Of a stretch of DNA of 6,329 bases, positions 6,328 through 6,329 are shown one piece after another (the first letter of the stretch is position 1; each line of letters starts with the position of its first letter). The translations under genes and the position numbers were made by a program. The notes beneath the pieces were generated by a model, which did not search any database, had not been told where the DNA came from, and was given only the letters and a program-made list of their open reading frames with translations. The DNA is from JBOGFI01 sp050743365 (GTDB taxonomy: Bacteria; Actinomycetota; Acidimicrobiia; IMCC26256; JACDBD01): positions 1-6,329 of the forward strand of contig JBOGFI010000247.1 of NCBI GenBank assembly GCA_050743365.1. The letters are read 5' to 3'.

Positions 6328-6329
6328 GG

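Noticed and set aside
6284..6329. tRNA or other structured RNA gene at the right edge.
   Set aside because: The hairpin lacks a cloverleaf, T-loop consensus or anticodon arm.

Overview
The window is GC-rich (strong G/C preference at third codon positions, GTG and TTG start codons) and resembles a chromosomal segment of a high-GC actinobacterium. That reading rests on base composition, the actinobacterial feel of the proteins and the start codons; there is no rRNA or other marker that fixes the lineage. Nothing suggests a mobile element, phage, CRISPR array, or RNA gene.

Layout. At the left edge two minus-strand genes overlap by one base (TGATG). The first (214-765) encodes a small exported protein with a signal peptide, an extracellular domain with two cysteines and a C-terminal membrane helix. 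The second (1-214, cut by the window edge) encodes a two-helix membrane protein. They share a well-formed promoter (TTGACG, 17-bp spacer, TATGAA at 802-830) and a strong Shine-Dalgarno sequence in front of a TTG start. Divergent from them is a plus-strand gene (883-1443) for a membrane-anchored helical protein whose C-terminus looks like a divergent LemA domain. It converges on gltB with only 24 bases between the two stop codons.

The rest of the window (1468-6123, minus) is one complete gene for the large (alpha) subunit of bacterial glutamate synthase, 1551 residues: short propeptide, class II glutamine amidotransferase with N-terminal Cys17, central domain, FMN/3Fe-4S synthase domain and C-terminal GXGXG beta-helix domain. 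Catalytic and cofactor motifs are intact and the insertion characteristic of ferredoxin-dependent enzymes is absent, so it should need a GltD small subunit. No gltD lies in this window: gltB is followed by a convergent gene and preceded by about 200 bases of non-coding DNA containing a possible -10 element and a strong 17-bp two-part hairpin at the right edge.

Functionally the window joins one core nitrogen-assimilation gene with a small cell-envelope cluster of unknown role. I see no sign of a new multi-gene system. The points most worth a second look are the translationally coupled secreted/membrane pair, the LemA-like protein, the isolated gltB with an extra acidic linker of about 60 residues, and the edge hairpin.
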